A DNA stretch of 64,000 bases from Zoogloea sp. (GTDB taxonomy: Bacteria; Pseudomonadota; Gammaproteobacteria; Burkholderiales; Rhodocyclaceae). Positions 33,495 to 43,307 of the stretch are shown here, piece by piece (positions within the stretch are counted from its first letter, which is position 1; the number at the start of each line of letters is the position of its first letter). The notes below the pieces were generated by a model. That model saw only the letters and a program-made list of their open reading frames with translations, did not search any database and had not been told where the DNA came from. The DNA lies in NCBI RefSeq assembly GCF_017302315.1, contig NZ_JAFLDT010000013.1, forward strand, positions 1 to 64,000, read 5' to 3'. The position numbers and the translations under genes were made by a program.

Positions 33495-34763
33495 TTACTG
33501 ACGCTCTCCGCAGGGGAAATTGTCAATCTTCGTAACCCCGCCAGTCAGCGAGGCACTCAACGCCCTGACGGCTGCCACACGGGCCTGATGGACCACGGCC
33601 GGAATACGCGATTTGTCCTCGAGACTGCGGGCAATGGCTCCCGCATCCACCTGACGCAATGCACTGAGCGCGGCCAGAAGACAAGCCTCCTGGGGGTAGG
33701 CGCGCCTGGCCGCGTCGCCGCCACGCCCCCGGTGATCGCAGGCACAGGCCGCCAGCATGGCCTCGAAACGCGCTGGCCGACGCAAGCCGTCACAGCGCTC
33801 GATTAACTTCACCACGGTCTCCGGGCGTAGCTGCAAGGCTTGGTGGACGATGCCATGTTCGCGCGCGGTCATCACCGCCAGATCCCGGCAATCGGCAGGG
33901 CACTTGAGGCGATCACAGACGTCTCGCGCCAGGATCTCGCTGGCGGCCTCGTGACCATAGTGATGGGGCAGGATGTGCGCCGGGGTAAGGCCCTTGCCCA
34001 GATCATGGAGCAGGCAGGCCAGGCGCACGGCCAAAGGTTGGCCGGTGGCGGCAGCGTCGTCGAGCACCAGCAACAGGTGCGCTCCGGTATCGATTTCCGG
34101 ATGGTAGCGGGCCGGCTGGGGAACGCCAAACAGGCGGTCCAGCTCCGGCAGGATGCGCGCCAAGGCGCCGCAGTCGCGCAGAACCTCGATCATGCGCGAG
34201 GGCCGCACCTCCATCAGACCCCGGGCCAGCTCCTGCCAGACCCGCTCGGGCACCAGGGCATCCACCTCACCGGCGGCCACCATGGCCTGCATCAGCTGCA
34301 GGGTCTCCGATGCCACGCGGAAATCGGCAAAGCGGGCGGCAAAGCGCGCCATCCGCAGGATGCGCACCGGATCCTCGGCAAAGGCCGGGCTGACGTGGCG
34401 GAAGATCCGCGCCTGCAGATCTGCCTGGCCACCGTAAGGGTCACGGAGCACACCATCCTCACCCCGGGCCATGGCGTTGATGGTGAGATCACGCCGGGCC
34501 AGATCCTCTTCCAGGGTGACCGCCGGGTCGGTATGGAAGACAAAGCCGGCGTAGCCTGGTGCCGTCTTGCGCTCGGTACGCGCCAGGGCATATTCCTCGT
34601 GGGTAAGGGGGTGAAGGAAGACCGGGAAGTCCTTGCCGACCGGGCGATACCCCTGGGCCAGCAGGGCTTCCGGGGTGGCGCCGACGACCACCCAGTCGCG
34701 GTCCTTCACCGGCAGGCCGAGGAGTTCGTCGCGAATGGCGCCACCGACGCAGTAAGTCTTCAT
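33495..34763 (-). CDS. cca: CCA-adding enzyme / tRNA nucleotidyltransferase
   Basis: Builds and repairs the CCA end of tRNA. 422 residues. Nucleotidyltransferase head [21 protein letters not shown], the DxD-type metal site after [12 protein letters not shown], and the [12 protein letters not shown] segment are clear; the C-terminal HD domain ([18 protein letters not shown], then [11 protein letters not shown]) gives 2',3'-cyclic phosphodiesterase and phosphatase activity. The ATG at 34,763 overlaps the NDUFA9-like stop (ATGA), so the two are probably coupled. Confidence 0.97.
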   Translation of the reverse strand: MKTYCVGGAIRDELLGLPVKDRDWVVVGATPEALLAQGYRPVGKDFPVFLHPLTHEEYALARTERKTAPGYAGFVFHTDPAVTLEEDLARRDLTINAMARGEDGVLRDPYGGQADLQARIFRHVSPAFAEDPVRILRMARFAARFADFRVASETLQLMQAMVAAGEVDALVPERVWQELARGLMEVRPSRMIEVLRDCGALARILPELDRLFGVPQPARYHPEIDTGAHLLLVLDDAAATGQPLAVRLACLLHDLGKGLTPAHILPHHYGHEAASEILARDVCDRLKCPADCRDLAVMTAREHGIVHQALQLRPETVVKLIERCDGLRRPARFEAMLAACACDHRGRGGDAARRAYPQEACLLAALSALRQVDAGAIARSLEDKSRIPAVVHQARVAAVRALSASLTGGVTKIDNFPCGERQ

Positions 34764-35716
34764 GGGCGATGGAGCTGAAAGGCGGTGTATCGACAACGCT
34801 TGTTGGCCTTGCCGAGATACATGGGTGCGATCACTTCCAGGGGGGTGGGCACTCGCGACCAGGGCTGGGCGGGGCCGGCGCTGACGTTTGGCGCACGCAT
34901 GGAGCGCACATTGTCGCGGCTCATCAACGGCCCCGGAAGCATCTCGAGAAGACCCGCCTGGAGCATGGCCAGACCTTCAGGAAGGGGGATGACGGGACGG
35001 GGACAGCCGATCAGCTCGCCCACATACTCGACCAGATCCTGCAGGGAATACTGGGTGGGGCCGGCCATGTCGAAGGTCTGACCGGGCGCGTCGCTGCGCT
35101 GCAGGGCTTCAACAACCACCTCGGCCACATCCTCCACGTACACCGGTTGAAAACGGGCGCCCGCGCCGCCCAGCGGCAACACCGGGAAGCGCCGGAGCAG
35201 ACCGGCAAAAAGATTGAGGAAGCTGTCGCCGGGCCCGAAGATCACGGACGGGCGCAGGATGGTCCAAGCCACATCCGGTTCGGCCGCGCGAATCTCCGCC
35301 GCGCCCGCGGCCTTGGAGCGCTGGTACTCGGACGGGCCATCTGCACTGGCGCCCAGCGCGCTGATATGCACGATGCGCTGCACGCCGGCCTGGCGGGCTG
35401 CCGCGACCAGGCGTTTGGGAAGATCCACATGGGCGCGGGCAAAGTCCGGACCATAGGGCGAGCCGGGCCGCGAATGGAGTACGCCGACCAGGTTCACCAC
35501 GGCATCCACGCCCGTCATCAGACCCGCCAGTGTGGTCGGATCGAAGATGTCAGCCTCGACCACCTCCGCGGTGGGCAGGAGCAGCAAATGCCGGGCACGC
35601 TCGCGACGACGAGTGGGGACGACGATGCGGATGCCGGTGGCCGTGAGGCGCTCGGCGATGGCAGAGCCGACGAAACCGCTGCCTCCGATGACAAGTACGT
35701 TACGAATGGGGGTCAT
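34760..35716 (-). CDS. NAD(P)H-binding protein, NDUFA9-like SDR family
   Basis: A 318-residue extended short-chain dehydrogenase-like protein with the glycine motif [18 protein letters not shown] at the N-terminus and [18 protein letters not shown] in the middle. It belongs to the group related to complex I subunit NDUFA9, common next to cca in betaproteobacteria. The active-site tyrosine of classical SDRs is placed in SEYQRSKA. Function uncertain; possibly a nucleotide-sugar or quinone related reductase. Overlaps cca by four bases. Confidence 0.88.
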   Translation of the reverse strand: MTPIRNVLVIGGSGFVGSAIAERLTATGIRIVVPTRRRERARHLLLLPTAEVVEADIFDPTTLAGLMTGVDAVVNLVGVLHSRPGSPYGPDFARAHVDLPKRLVAAARQAGVQRIVHISALGASADGPSEYQRSKAAGAAEIRAAEPDVAWTILRPSVIFGPGDSFLNLFAGLLRRFPVLPLGGAGARFQPVYVEDVAEVVVEALQRSDAPGQTFDMAGPTQYSLQDLVEYVGELIGCPRPVIPLPEGLAMLQAGLLEMLPGPLMSRDNVRSMRAPNVSAGPAQPWSRVPTPLEVIAPMYLGKANKRCRYTAFQLHRP

Positions 35717-35788
35717 GACTGTCTCCAGGGTTGCTCCACAATGACAGATCGGAACCGGAGCAAACAATTCCCCGACGGGTGAACCTTA

Positions 35789-37756
35789 TTATTCGAGCCC
35801 CGCCCCCGGCGCCGGGCTGCCGATGTCACCGCCAGCCGCCCCGTTGCTGGCGGCGATCGTGCCAAGCCGGCTTTTCAGGGAGGGGGAGCGACCTTCCAGA
35901 AGGGTGCTGTACACCACGGCGTTGGCCATCACCTTCTTCACATAGTCGCGGGTTTCGCCGAAGGGGATGGTCTCGGCGTAGATGGCGCCCTCCAGGGGCT
36001 TCACGTCCTTCCAGCGCTTGGCGCGGCCGGGACCGGCGTTATAGGCGGCGGAGGCCAGCACCGGGTGGTTGTCGAGACCTTCGAGGACCATCCGCATGTA
36101 GGTGGTGCCGAACATCACATTGGTGTCGGGGTCCCGCAGCCAGCCGACGTTGTAACCCTTCATGCCGAGCTTGCCGGCAATCCACTGGCCAGTGGTCGGC
36201 ATGATCTGCATCAGGCCCTGGGCACCGACACCCGAGCGGGCCGAGGTGACAAAACGGCTCTCCTGACGCATCAGGCCGTAAACCCAGGCGGGATCCAGAT
36301 CGCGGCTGCGGGCATTGGGCTCGATGCGCTCCCGGTAGGGGGCGAGATAGCGCAGGCTGTAATCGTGCTCGTTGCGGGTCCGGTCGGCGGCATTGATGGC
36401 CCGGTCGTAGATGCCGAGTTGCTGGGCGAACTGGGCTGCAGCCAGAAGGAAACGATCATCCCGGTTGCGCAGGGTCCAGTTCCACTCCCGCGTGCCTTCA
36501 GTACGCATGTCGAGACGAAAGAGCGCCATGGCGCGCTGCACGCCCGGGGTCTGACGCACCCGTTCGGCCTCTTCCTCGCTGATGCTGCGGGCCTTGTCGG
36601 GCAGTCTGAAACTGCGTCCCAGCTCTTCATCCGCGAGAATGCTGTAGAAGGTGGGGTGGCCGGCCAGACGCTCGAAGGCCTGGCGGGCTGCCTCCTTGTT
36701 GCCCAGTGCCTGCTGGGCACGACCCAGCCAGTAGGTCCAATCCGGCAGATCGCGCAGGGTCGCGGGCATGGCCTCGACGGCCAGCTTCACAGCGCGCCAG
36801 TCACCGGCGCGCAGCGCGGCGCGCACGCGCCAGGCGGCCTGCTCGTCAGACATGGGGGTATCGCCGGCAGCCTTGAACCAGGCGTGGGCCTCGGGAAGCA
36901 GCTTGGTGGCCCCCTGCCAGGCGATCTGGCCGAGGGCATAGGCGCGCTCCGCCGCGGAAAAACGCTCGTCAATCCGGGCATAGCGCATATAGGCCCCCAT
37001 CGGATCATCCCGCGACAGTCGCGCCAGCGCGATGAGAGCCAGTTCCCGCCCCTGACGGCTGGCGGCGAAATTGATGGGCTGACGATCAAGCCAGGTGGAC
37101 GGGTTGGTGCTGGCCTTTTCCAGGTCCGACGGGCCCAGGGCCTGTTCGGCCGGCAACCAGCTAGCCACGGCGCGGGCCCCACTGAGACGCTTGACCTCCA
37201 TCAGGCGCCGGATACGCATCCACATGTCGTCGGGCGTCACCAGTGCCTCGCGGGCCAGCGCCTGGAGCAGCGGAACACAACTCTCCGGCGTATCCACCAG
37301 CGTGAACCACAGTGGCCGCAGCTCAACGAGCACGGCCGGATCGGCGTTCTGCAGCCGGGCCTGGTGGTAATAACAGCGCAGTTCCTGGTCAGCTTGCTCC
37401 TGGTTGGGAAACTCCGCCATGAAACTGCCCCACTCACCCCGCTTGCCCAGGCTGCGCAGCCATTCGCCACGCAGTTTTTCGGCCAGCCAGCTACCCGCAT
37501 TGCGTTCGAGAAAGTCGTGGATTCGGGCTGGGTCGAAATCGGCCGATGGGCGGACGATCTGGTTGGACAGGGCCCAGTACTCCGGATACGGATCAAGCAC
37601 ATGGCCGGTGGCCGGCGCGTTGAGGGCCAGCCGGTTGCGATCTCCACTGCGCGCAGCATCCCGGGCAAGCAGGATGCGCTCGTCACCGGGATCGCCGCCG
37701 GCCGGCATGGCCATCCACAAAAATGCCGCCAGAGCGGCCCACGCGCTATTCTTCAT
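35789..37756 (-). CDS. slt: Soluble lytic murein transglycosylase
   Basis: A 655-residue periplasmic enzyme that cleaves the MurNAc-GlcNAc bond with formation of an anhydro end. A signal peptide (MKNSAWAALAAFLWMAMPAG) is followed by the helical U/L superhelix and, at the C-terminus, a lysozyme-like domain with catalytic glutamate in RQESRFVTSARS (about residue 499), AQGLMQIMPTTG and AAYNAGPGRAKRW. Length is near E. coli Slt70. It starts 41 bases from the divergent 5-formyl-THF ligase gene. Confidence 0.95.
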   Translation of the reverse strand: MKNSAWAALAAFLWMAMPAGGDPGDERILLARDAARSGDRNRLALNAPATGHVLDPYPEYWALSNQIVRPSADFDPARIHDFLERNAGSWLAEKLRGEWLRSLGKRGEWGSFMAEFPNQEQADQELRCYYHQARLQNADPAVLVELRPLWFTLVDTPESCVPLLQALAREALVTPDDMWMRIRRLMEVKRLSGARAVASWLPAEQALGPSDLEKASTNPSTWLDRQPINFAASRQGRELALIALARLSRDDPMGAYMRYARIDERFSAAERAYALGQIAWQGATKLLPEAHAWFKAAGDTPMSDEQAAWRVRAALRAGDWRAVKLAVEAMPATLRDLPDWTYWLGRAQQALGNKEAARQAFERLAGHPTFYSILADEELGRSFRLPDKARSISEEEAERVRQTPGVQRAMALFRLDMRTEGTREWNWTLRNRDDRFLLAAAQFAQQLGIYDRAINAADRTRNEHDYSLRYLAPYRERIEPNARSRDLDPAWVYGLMRQESRFVTSARSGVGAQGLMQIMPTTGQWIAGKLGMKGYNVGWLRDPDTNVMFGTTYMRMVLEGLDNHPVLASAAYNAGPGRAKRWKDVKPLEGAIYAETIPFGETRDYVKKVMANAVVYSTLLEGRSPSLKSRLGTIAASNGAAGGDIGSPAPGAGLE

Positions 37757-37796
37757 CGACTCTTGTCCCGCCAAAATGCCGTCGGAGAATAGCACA

Positions 37797-38417
37797 GTGA
37801 ACCCCCCTGACTCCCCCGCCGGGAGCGATATTGCTGCACTGCGAAAAACCTTGCGCAAACAGGCCATCGCGGCCCGCGAGGCGCTGCCCGCCGACACCCG
37901 GGCCGCCCTCTCTGCACGCCTCGAAGCGCATCTCGAAATCCTGCTGAAAACCCTGGCCCCACGGACGCTGGCCTTTTGCTGGCCGTGGCGCGGGGAGGTC
38001 GATCTGGTGGCCTGGGTTGGCCGCTGGCTGGCCGCCGATCCCGGACGGCGGGCGGCCTTGCCCGAAGTGACGGAGCCGGCGCAGCCGATGGGTTTCCGGC
38101 GCTGGCAGCCGGGGGACGCCATGGCGGTCGATCATCACGGCATTCCCGTACCGATGGACGGAGCCCAGGTCATGCCGGATGTGATCCTGATCCCCCTCAA
38201 TGCCTTCGACGCCGCGGGCTACCGGCTGGGCTACGGGGGCGGCTACTTTGACCGTACCCTGGCCGCCCTCGCCCCGCCCCCCCTGTGCATCGGTGTGGCC
38301 TTCGAACTGGCCCGGACCGACTCGACCCATCCCCAGCCCCACGACCGGCCCATGGACTGGATCGTTACCGAAGCCGGCGCATACCGGGCCGGCGCACGTG
38401 GCGGACTCAGCGGGTGA
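37797..38417 (+). CDS. 5-formyltetrahydrofolate cyclo-ligase
   Basis: ATP-dependent conversion of 5-formyl- to 5,10-methenyl-tetrahydrofolate. 206 residues from GTG 37,797, which has GGAG nine bases upstream; an ATG seven codons earlier is also in frame. The family signature is IPLNAFDAAGYRLGYGGGYF near residue 130, and RKTLRKQAIAAREAL is a basic N-terminal helix typical of the fold. Often called ygfA/fau. Its 3' end overlaps the oxyR end by 11 bases on the opposite strand. Confidence 0.94.
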   Translation: MNPPDSPAGSDIAALRKTLRKQAIAAREALPADTRAALSARLEAHLEILLKTLAPRTLAFCWPWRGEVDLVAWVGRWLAADPGRRAALPEVTEPAQPMGFRRWQPGDAMAVDHHGIPVPMDGAQVMPDVILIPLNAFDAAGYRLGYGGGYFDRTLAALAPPPLCIGVAFELARTDSTHPQPHDRPMDWIVTEAGAYRAGARGGLSG

Positions 38418-39324
38418 CCGGCCGCACCCCTTGCAGAGGGCTGCCGAGAATGGCCGCCCGGATGACATCAATGGCCCCACTGCGGGGATAGGTGACCCGC
38501 CAGGCCAGGGCAATACGCCGGAACGGCTCGGGCGCCTCGAAGGGGCGCACGGTGAGGAGCGGATTGCCCTCGGGCAGAGGGTCGGCGGCCGAGCTGGGCA
38601 ACACCGTGATGCCGGCCCCGGTGGCCACCATATGGCGGATGGTCTCCAGGGAACTGCCCTCGAGGGTACGCTGCAGGCCTTCTCCTCCACGGCACAGGGG
38701 GCAGACCTCCAGCACCTGATCGCGGAAGCAGTTGCCGGCCCCGAGCAAGAGCAGTGGCGCCTCCGCCAGGCGTGCCGCCGGGATTGCCGCATCCTCTTCC
38801 CAGGCATGGCCGGCGGGCATCAGAACCCGGAAGGGCTCGTCGTACACCGCCTGGGTGACAATGCCGGGTTCTTCGAACGGCAGCGCCACCACGATCACGT
38901 CCAAGTCGCCGCGCTTGAGCGATTCGGCAAGCCGGGCCGTGTAGTTTTCCTGGATCAGCAGGGGCATCGACGGCGCTGCCCCATGGACCCGCGGGATCAG
39001 GTGGGGCAGCAGGTAGGGACCGATGGTGTAGATCACGCCGAGCTTGAGCGGCCCCGACAGGGGATCGCGCCCGGCGGTGGCCAGTTCCTTGATCTGACCG
39101 GCCTCCAGAAGCACCTTCTCGGCCTGGGCAACGATGCGCGCACCGATATCGGTGATCTTCACGTCGGCGGCGCTGCGCTCGAAGAGCGTGACTGCCAGCT
39201 CATCCTCAAGCTTCTTGATGGCGACCGACAGCGTCGGCTGGCTGACATTGCAGCGCTCGGCGGCATGGCCAAAATGACGCTCGCGGGCCAATGCGACAAG
39301 ATAGCGAAGATCGGTTAGCGTCAT
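38407..39324 (-). CDS. oxyR: Hydrogen-peroxide-sensing regulator OxyR
   Basis: LysR-type regulator of the peroxide response. 305 residues. The N-terminal HTH is LRYLVALARERHFGHAAERC. The redox pair is C199 and C208 in GNCFRDQVLEVC, the exact positions and sequence of E. coli OxyR, so disulfide switching is expected. A half OxyR site, ATAG-N7-CTAT, lies 20-34 bases before the ATG, consistent with autoregulation. No katG, ahpC or dps is in the window. Confidence 0.97.
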   Translation of the reverse strand: MTLTDLRYLVALARERHFGHAAERCNVSQPTLSVAIKKLEDELAVTLFERSAADVKITDIGARIVAQAEKVLLEAGQIKELATAGRDPLSGPLKLGVIYTIGPYLLPHLIPRVHGAAPSMPLLIQENYTARLAESLKRGDLDVIVVALPFEEPGIVTQAVYDEPFRVLMPAGHAWEEDAAIPAARLAEAPLLLLGAGNCFRDQVLEVCPLCRGGEGLQRTLEGSSLETIRHMVATGAGITVLPSSAADPLPEGNPLLTVRPFEAPEPFRRIALAWRVTYPRSGAIDVIRAAILGSPLQGVRPVTR

Positions 39325-39343
39325 CAGGTCACCTCGATTGGCA

Positions 39344-39358
39344 ATAGAGATTAACTAT
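39344..39358. promoter_or_regulatory. OxyR half-site before oxyR
   Basis: ATAG (39,344-39,347), seven bases, CTAT (39,355-39,358) matches one half of the OxyR tetramer motif. The flanking half fits poorly (CTCG where CTAT is expected). Position, next to oxyR and 150 bases from the divergent protease gene, suits self-control. Confidence 0.5.
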
Positions 39359-39511
39359 ACAACGTCGCCATCAAAAGGGGCGGGGCAGCCCGAAATCAAC
39401 TCCCGGACTTGCTTTGCGAAGAATCGCCCCCATTTTTGTAAGCGCTTGTTCAAACGCGGAACATGACGCCCCCGCGCGCGTCAGTTTTCAGGCCTTCAAC
39501 TGGAGCAATAG

Positions 39512-41026
39512 ATGAAACCTGTCCTGGTTCGATCCACCCTCGCATTCTCGGCCCTCGTCCTCGCCCTGTCCGGCTGCCTTCAGGACGGTGGTGCCATATC
39601 GCCGTCCCACGCGGCCAACGGTAGCGCGGCCGGGACTGTCCCCACTACCGCCCAAGTTCCACCTCCCGCCGCCGCCAACCGCTACGGACTGCCCGATTTC
39701 TCGGGGCTGGTCGAGCAGGTCGGCCCTGCCGTGGTGAACATCAGTGTGACCCAAAAGATGGCCCGGGGTGGCGCCACGGCGGGGGAAGATCCCTTCGCCG
39801 GTGACCCCTTCTACGATTTCCTGCGCCGCTTCGGTGTTCCCGTGCCCGGCATGCCCGGCAATGGCGGGGGCGGCAACCGCAGCCCGGAACAGATCCAGCA
39901 GGGAGTGGGGTCGGGCTTCATCGTCAGCGCCGACGGCTACGTGCTGACCAACGCCCACGTGGTCGATAGTGCAGGCGAGGTCACCGTGCGCCTCACCGAC
40001 AAGCGGGAATTCAAGGCCAAGGTGGTCGGCACCGACAAGCGCACCGACGTCGCCCTCCTCAAGATCGACGCCAGCGGCCTTCCCTTCGTCAGGACGGGCG
40101 ATGCCGAACGCAGCAAAGTCGGCGAATGGGTAGTGGCCATGGGCTCGCCATTCGGTTTCGAGAACACCGTCACGGCAGGCATCATCAGTGCCAAAGCCCG
40201 ACGCCTGCCGGACGAAAACTACGTTCCCTTCATCCAGACCGACGTGGCCATCAACCCGGGCAACTCCGGCGGCCCCCTGTTCAATCTGGCCGGCGAAGTC
40301 ATCGGCATCAACTCCCAGATCTACTCCCGCTCGGGTGGTTTCATGGGCATCTCATTCGCAATTCCCATCGACGTGGCCATGAGGGTGAAGGACCAGTTGC
40401 AGAAATACGGCAAGGTCTCGCGGGGTCGCCTGGGTGTCACCATCCAGGGGCTCGACCCCGATCTGGCCCAGAACTTCGGCCTCGACAAACCTGCCGGTGC
40501 CCTGGTTGCCAACGTCGAGGCGGGCTCACCCGCCGAAAAGGGAGGCCTGCAAGCCGGCGACGTGGTTCTCGGCGTCAATGGCCAGAAGGTGGACAATTCC
40601 GCCGACCTGCCCCGCATCATTGGTGAGCAAAAGCCGGGGACCGTCGTCCGCCTGTCGGTCTGGCGTGATCGCAAGGCCCGCGACATCACCGTCACCCTGG
40701 GCGAGCAGGCCGGCGAAAAGGCCCTCGCGGCCAGCCCTGATCACAAGAACGACGGAGCCGGCAACAAACTCGGCCTGGCCGGTCGCGCCCTTACCGGGCA
40801 GGAAGCCAGCCGCCTCGGCATTCCCGGAGGCATTGTCGTCGAAGGCGTGAGCGGCCCCGCCGCCAAGGCCGGACTGCAAAACGGTGACGTCATCCTCGGG
40901 ATCAACAACCAGGGCATCACCAGCGTCGAACAGTTCCGCAAGCTCCTGGATGCCGCCGGAAACCGTTTTGCCCTGCTGATCCAGCGGGGTGCGAGCCGGA
41001 TCTTCCTGCCTATCCGCATCAACTGA
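39512..41026 (+). CDS. HtrA/DegP-family serine protease, lipoprotein
   Basis: A 504-residue Do-type protease. The N-terminus has a lipoprotein signal, LVLALSGC, with the lipid cysteine at 22, then a low-complexity linker. The trypsin-like triad is H149 (TNAHVV), D179 (TDVALL) and S252 (GNSGGPL). Two PDZ domains follow (about 285-370 and 410-500; GRLGVTIQGL and GRALTGQEASRLGI). Classical DegP/MucD proteins have a cleavable signal and are soluble; the lipobox here suggests membrane attachment, probably outer because residue +2 is not aspartate. Lies divergently from oxyR. Confidence 0.95.
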   Translation: MKPVLVRSTLAFSALVLALSGCLQDGGAISPSHAANGSAAGTVPTTAQVPPPAAANRYGLPDFSGLVEQVGPAVVNISVTQKMARGGATAGEDPFAGDPFYDFLRRFGVPVPGMPGNGGGGNRSPEQIQQGVGSGFIVSADGYVLTNAHVVDSAGEVTVRLTDKREFKAKVVGTDKRTDVALLKIDASGLPFVRTGDAERSKVGEWVVAMGSPFGFENTVTAGIISAKARRLPDENYVPFIQTDVAINPGNSGGPLFNLAGEVIGINSQIYSRSGGFMGISFAIPIDVAMRVKDQLQKYGKVSRGRLGVTIQGLDPDLAQNFGLDKPAGALVANVEAGSPAEKGGLQAGDVVLGVNGQKVDNSADLPRIIGEQKPGTVVRLSVWRDRKARDITVTLGEQAGEKALAASPDHKNDGAGNKLGLAGRALTGQEASRLGIPGGIVVEGVSGPAAKAGLQNGDVILGINNQGITSVEQFRKLLDAAGNRFALLIQRGASRIFLPIRIN

Positions 41027-41041
41027 GCGCGTGAATCACCC

Positions 41042-41069
41042 GTGGCGCCCGCCCCTGGGCGGGCGCCAC
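41042..41069 (+). terminator. Strong stem-loop after the HtrA gene
   Basis: GTGGCGCCCGCCC (41,042-41,054) pairs perfectly with GGGCGGGCGCCAC (41,057-41,069), a 13-bp stem with a 2-base gap so the real loop is larger. No T-run follows. Sixteen bases after the protease stop. Confidence 0.6.
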
Positions 41070-41134
41070 CCGGAAGTGCGGCATTTCACAAGGAGCAGGA
41101 AACGAATTGCACAGGCGAATCGGAACGCCGGTTT

Positions 41135-41140
41135 TATAAT
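41135..41140 (+). promoter_or_regulatory. Candidate -10 element for the TonB receptor gene
   Basis: A perfect TATAAT, 66 bases before the chosen ATG and past the preceding stem-loop. No clear -35. Confidence 0.4.
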
Positions 41141-41205
41141 CGCGGGGTCTGGCGGTATTGCACGCAGGGACATGCTCAGACTCCAACATAACAACAGATC
41201 GTCCG

Positions 41206-43251
41206 ATGCCCTCGCTGCTCTCCAGGCGGTCCTTGCTCACCGCCCTTGCGGGTCTTGCGTTCACGCATTTCCTGTCCGCCGCATCCGCGCCGGCCGAATA
41301 CGGCGAGGAAACGCCCTTTTTCGAGGATCTTCCAACGGTCCTGTCGGCCTCCCGACTTCCCCAGGTTCTCAATGAAGCCCCCGGCGCCGTTACCCTCCTT
41401 GACCGGCATTTCATCAAGGCCACCGGCTACCGTGATATCGCTCGACTTCTCCGCCTGGTGCCCGGCATGCAGATCGGCCAGGAGCGCGGGCACGCCCAAT
41501 GGGTCACCTATCACGGCCTGGGCAGCGACTTTCCCACCGAAATCCAGGTGCTGGTGGACGGGCGCTCGGTCTATGCGCCCAGCACCTTTGGTGGTGTCGA
41601 CTGGTCATCCCTTCCCCTGACCATCGACGAGATCGAACGCATCGAGGTGGTGCGCGGCACCAATTCCAATGCCTTTGGTGCCAATGCCTTCCTGGGGGTG
41701 ATCAACATCATCACCCAGCATAGCCATCAACAGCGCGGCGGCTCCGGCCACGTGAACGTCGGCACCCATGGCATCTCCGATCTGCGGGCCAGCTGGAACG
41801 GCGACGCCGACAACACCGGGGTACGCCTGTCGGCCGCCCAGACCCAAGACAAGGGCTTCAGCCGCCTGAATGACACCCGGGTCAGCCAGACCCTCAGCCT
41901 GCGCAGCGACCACCGCCTCAACGCCCGTGACGAACTGACCCTGCGCGCTGGCTACAACCGCCTTGAACGCGGCATGGGCTATCCCGATTCGATCTACAAC
42001 AACAACGGGGAGCGCACGGCCCGCGCCGAAACCAACACCCTTCACCTGACCTGGCGCCGCACCTACAGCCACGACGAGGAATGGCTGCTCAGCCTCTACC
42101 GCAATCACGAATCCAACGCGGAAAGCTGGGTCGCCAGCTCACCCTCCTTCCCTGCCGTCCCCCTGAACCGCAACCGCAGCAGCAACCGCACCAACCTGGA
42201 AGTACAGCACCGCTTCGCCCTCGCACCACAGGCTCGACTGGTTTGGGGTCTGGAGGGCCGCCGTGACGATTCCGAAGCCCCTTTCCTGTTTGCCGGGGGC
42301 CGCCCACCCAGCGTGAGCATGTATCGCGCCTTTTCAAACCTCGACTGGCACCTCACACCGACGTGGCAGCTAAACCTCGGCGGCCTGCTTGAAAAGAATG
42401 GTGACGTCGCCGCCCAGTTCATTCCGCGCGCCTTCATCAACTGGCAGGCCAGCCCCACGGACACCTTCAGGGCGGGCTATGCCAAGGCCTGGCAGCAACG
42501 CAATGTGTTCGACATCCACGGGGATGTGCGGGCCCACACCGCCAACAGCGACCCGCGAACCAGCGTTCCGGTTGCCTGGCCCTATGTGCCCAATCCGGAT
42601 CTGAGAACGCCCTCGGTGGATACCGTGGAAGTGGGCTACCTGGGGCGCTTCCGCGCCATGGATGCCACGCTCGATCTCCGCCTGTTCAACGAAAGGGTCA
42701 CCAACTTCGTCATTCGCCGCAACATTCCGCCGCCCTTCGCCCCTTTTGTCCTGAGCACGCTCCCCTCATCCCAGTTCATCAACCTCGACTCGGCGGTCAC
42801 CCTGCGCGGCCTGGAATACCAGTTCCGCGGCAAGCCTCGGGCGGGTACCGAGATCCTCTTCAACCACACTCTGATCGAACGCCGCACCGACGAACCCGAG
42901 GTGGCCAAGCGCACCGCACCCTACGTCGCCAGCCTGAGCTGGCTGCAGGACTACGGCACGGGCTGGACGAGCACAGCCAGCATCCTGCGCATGGGCTCAC
43001 TGGCCGGCGGCTACGGCTATGTGCCCGGCTGCGACTACACCTCCCGGGCCTACACCAGCCTGGACCTGCGCATTGCCCGCGCCTTCCGGCTGGACGGCCG
43101 AAGGGCGGAAATCGCCCTCAATGGCATCAACCTGGGCGAACGCCACCAGGAGATCCCCGACCGCTCACAGCAATGCCTGCCGGGCTACCTGAACAAGCCG
43201 GTGAATCCGGCCTCGAGCATGGTCTGGCTGTCCCTGGGCATTACGCTTTAA
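41206..43251 (+). CDS. TonB-dependent outer-membrane receptor
   Basis: A 681-residue TonB-dependent receptor. Signal peptide MPSLLSRRSLLTALAGLAF is followed by a plug domain (about 45-160; EIQVLVDGRSVYAP, IERIEVVRGTNSNAFGANAF, GVINIIT) and a C-terminal beta-barrel. The N-terminal EETPFFEDLPTVLSA leads into the plug, but I cannot point to a firm TonB box. It is a single gene with no adjacent tonB/exb or siderophore genes; the substrate is unknown. The C-terminus ends in leucine, not the usual aromatic residue. Confidence 0.93.
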   Translation: MPSLLSRRSLLTALAGLAFTHFLSAASAPAEYGEETPFFEDLPTVLSASRLPQVLNEAPGAVTLLDRHFIKATGYRDIARLLRLVPGMQIGQERGHAQWVTYHGLGSDFPTEIQVLVDGRSVYAPSTFGGVDWSSLPLTIDEIERIEVVRGTNSNAFGANAFLGVINIITQHSHQQRGGSGHVNVGTHGISDLRASWNGDADNTGVRLSAAQTQDKGFSRLNDTRVSQTLSLRSDHRLNARDELTLRAGYNRLERGMGYPDSIYNNNGERTARAETNTLHLTWRRTYSHDEEWLLSLYRNHESNAESWVASSPSFPAVPLNRNRSSNRTNLEVQHRFALAPQARLVWGLEGRRDDSEAPFLFAGGRPPSVSMYRAFSNLDWHLTPTWQLNLGGLLEKNGDVAAQFIPRAFINWQASPTDTFRAGYAKAWQQRNVFDIHGDVRAHTANSDPRTSVPVAWPYVPNPDLRTPSVDTVEVGYLGRFRAMDATLDLRLFNERVTNFVIRRNIPPPFAPFVLSTLPSSQFINLDSAVTLRGLEYQFRGKPRAGTEILFNHTLIERRTDEPEVAKRTAPYVASLSWLQDYGTGWTSTASILRMGSLAGGYGYVPGCDYTSRAYTSLDLRIARAFRLDGRRAEIALNGINLGERHQEIPDRSQQCLPGYLNKPVNPASSMVWLSLGITL

Positions 43252-43307
43252 GCGTCTCCGGGAAGGTCATCCTCTCAGCTGCGCCTCCCGGAGCAAAAGC
43301 CTTACTC

